This document shows, in pieces, positions 5,851-6,209 of a DNA stretch of 6,209 nucleotides. This stretch comes from Candidatus Gottesmanbacteria bacterium RIFCSPHIGHO2_01_FULL_46_14 (GTDB lineage: Bacteria; Patescibacteriota; Microgenomatia; UBA10105; UBA927). The stretch is from positions 1 to 6,209 of the forward strand of contig MFJJ01000047.1 in assembly GCA_001780895.1 (NCBI GenBank), given 5' to 3'. The first letter of the stretch is position 1, and each line of letters opens with the position of its first letter. The position numbers and the translations under genes were made by a program. A model generated the notes under the pieces. It was given only the letters and a program-made list of their open reading frames with translations, had not been told where the DNA came from and ran no database searches.

Positions 5851-5949
5851 AGAGAAAAACAAATAAAGAAATGGAATCGCCAATGGAAATTACGATTGAT
5901 TGAAGAAACAAATCCTGAATGGAATGATTTGTATGAAAATCTTTTATAA
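5851..5949 (+). pseudogene. C-terminal remnant of a GIY-YIG endonuclease
   Basis: About 32 codons ending in TAA that read REKQIKKWNRQWKLRLI followed by EETNPEWNDLYENLL. This matches the C-terminal end of small single-domain GIY-YIG nucleases (about 85-95 residues), whose tail is typically (R)EKQ(I/L)K-x-W-x-R-x-(W/K)-K-x-x-LI-E-x-x-NP-x-W-x-DL. The N-terminal two thirds, including the GIY and YIG motifs and catalytic Arg/Glu, are absent: upstream the frame runs straight into the left dRS3-like palindrome. No plausible start lies within the matching segment. The remnant is therefore a truncated, non-catalytic pseudogene. The intact family is often found beside the same type of palindrome, from memory of genome annotations. 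It lies between the two inverted palindromes with only about 6 and 14 bp to spare. Confidence 0.75.
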
Positions 5950-5963
5950 ACGGATTATTTCGT

Positions 5964-5990
5964 CTGGATTCCCGCCTGCGCGGGAATGAC
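5964..5990 (-). repeat. dRS3/REP-like palindrome, right inverted copy
   Basis: A 27-bp unit, the reverse complement of the left copy at 25 of 27 positions. ATTCCCGC (5968-5975) and GCGGGAAT (5980-5987) form a perfect 8-bp stem with loop CTGC, and exactly match the ATTCCC-N8-GGGAAT rule. Together with the left copy it forms an inverted pair enclosing the GIY-YIG remnant. Confidence 0.92.
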
Positions 5991-6038
5991 AACCTCTGGA
6001 GTCTGCCTTCCTGATCATTGCTATGTACTTGATGTATG

Positions 6039-6047
6039 TTATCCACA
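6039..6047 (+). promoter_or_regulatory. DnaA-box consensus match 2
   Basis: A second exact TTATCCACA in the same orientation, 248 bp after the first, followed by an A-rich stretch. It lies between the right dRS3-like palindrome and the right hairpin. Functional status is unknown. Confidence 0.4.
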
Positions 6048-6107
6048 AAAACAAGAAAAAAATCTTAGTATCCTGAAACTGAAGAATTTGAGGCTAGAAA
6101 TCTGAGA

Positions 6108-6123
6108 TGTCCTAAATCAGGAC
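6108..6123. repeat. Right hairpin / terminal inverted repeat
   Basis: GTCCT (6109-6113) and AGGAC (6119-6123) pair around an AAATC loop. In reverse complement this reads GTCCTGATTTAGGACAT (from 6123 to 6107), one mismatch from the left hairpin. The last three bases belong to the second copy of the 89-bp direct repeat. Confidence 0.7.
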
Positions 6124-6209
6124 GAGAAAACGGGCCAGCTTTTTTTGCTCCGAAACAAAATCCCTTTACTCCCTGAGAAGGTCCGGGCGAAGACTGCCTG
6201 TCCGCGTCT
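6121..6209 (+). repeat. 89-bp direct repeat, copy 2 (at window end)
   Basis: Exact copy of 5646-5734, running to the last base of the window. The pilO-derived part is out of its gene context and has no start. Its first three bases (GAC) are also the end of the right-hand hairpin at 6108-6123, so the junction falls inside that hairpin. This can be a real tandem duplication of a 475-bp unit or an assembly overlap at a contig end. Confidence 0.97.

Larger units (their letters stand above)
5743..6123. mobile_element. Putative non-autonomous (MITE-like) element with nested palindromes
   Basis: The ends are related as inverted repeats: GTCCTGACTTAGGACAT at 5744-5760 and ATGTCCTAAATCAGGAC at 6107-6123 match in reverse complement with one mismatch in 17. 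Each end is also a hairpin in itself, which recalls the subterminal hairpins of IS200/IS605-type elements as well as short terminal repeats of MITEs. The inside, about 345 bp, encodes no transposase; it holds two inverted dRS3-like palindromes around a GIY-YIG nuclease remnant. No target-site duplication could be identified apart from the 89-bp repeat, which is too long for a normal one. The call as mobile is inference from structure. Confidence 0.45.
5702..6209. other. Gene-free, repeat-rich region downstream of pilO
   Basis: About 500 bases without an intact gene. They hold an 89-bp direct repeat, two terminal-type hairpins, two inverted dRS3-like palindromes, a GIY-YIG nuclease remnant and two DnaA-box sequences, each listed separately. 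Apparent reading frames here translate through the palindromes as VIPAQAGIQ (plus strand) and SFPRRRES (minus strand), which are hallmark spurious peptides of this repeat type. No convincing intrinsic terminator with a T-run is seen after pilO. Confidence 0.8.

Noticed and set aside
5734..5949. Open frame on the plus strand reading through the left palindrome into the GIY-YIG tail
   Set aside because: Its first part translates intergenic repeat DNA (VIPAQAGIQ) and has no gene-like features; only the last third resembles a protein family, so it is treated as a remnant and not as a gene.
5846..6046. Open frame on the minus strand containing SFPRRRES
   Set aside because: This peptide is a well-known artefact of translating dRS3-like palindromes; the rest shows no domain and there is no ribosome site.
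5646..6209. CRISPR-like array based on the direct repeats
   Set aside because: There are only two copies, 89 bp long and 475 bp apart, with no regular spacers and no cas genes.

Overview
The window reads as a chromosomal fragment from a bacterium of the Candidate Phyla Radiation (Patescibacteria), probably a Parcubacteria-like lineage. This is an inference from three things: tandem small pilins with the N-terminal style common in that group, a pilM-pilN-pilO block with no pilP or pilQ directly after it, and dispersed short GC-rich palindromes between genes. TGA is used as a stop in most genes, several times inside ATGA overlaps, so the standard bacterial code applies and the TGA=Gly lineages (Gracilibacteria, Absconditabacteria) are unlikely.

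Positions 1-5701 are one plus-strand type IV pilus cluster. It opens with the C-terminal end of a prepilin peptidase (1-227, cut by the window edge). Six genes follow whose products start with type III (prepilin) signals: two major-pilin-like proteins (224-640, 637-1113), a GspH/FimT-like pseudopilin (1110-1568), and PilV-like (1565-2017), PilW-like (2014-2553) and PilX-like (2568-3356) minor pilins. The first five junctions are all 4-bp ATGA stop/start overlaps. After a 16-bp perfect palindrome come pilM (3381-4400), a pilN-like gene (4413-4961) and a pilO-like gene (4964-5701). In known systems the peptidase processes the pilins, the minor pilins prime the fibre tip, and PilM/PilN/PilO form the inner-membrane alignment complex. 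No secretin gene is visible, which fits a cell without a classical outer membrane.

Positions 5702-6209 hold no intact gene but are highly structured. Two short hairpins related as terminal inverted repeats (5743-5759 and 6108-6123) bracket about 380 bp. Inside lie two inverted copies of a dRS3/REP-like palindrome (5818-5844 and 5964-5990), and between those sits a C-terminal remnant of a GIY-YIG endonuclease gene (5851-5949). Two perfect consensus DnaA boxes (TTATCCACA) are also inside. An exact 89-bp direct repeat of the pilO 3' end and its downstream DNA (5646-5734 and 6121-6209) flanks the block, the second copy running to the last base of the window. This is either a real tandem duplication of a 475-bp unit or an assembly artefact at a contig end.

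The pilus genes are of known families. The most unusual part is the nested palindrome / GIY-YIG remnant region, which looks like a non-autonomous or decayed mobile element.
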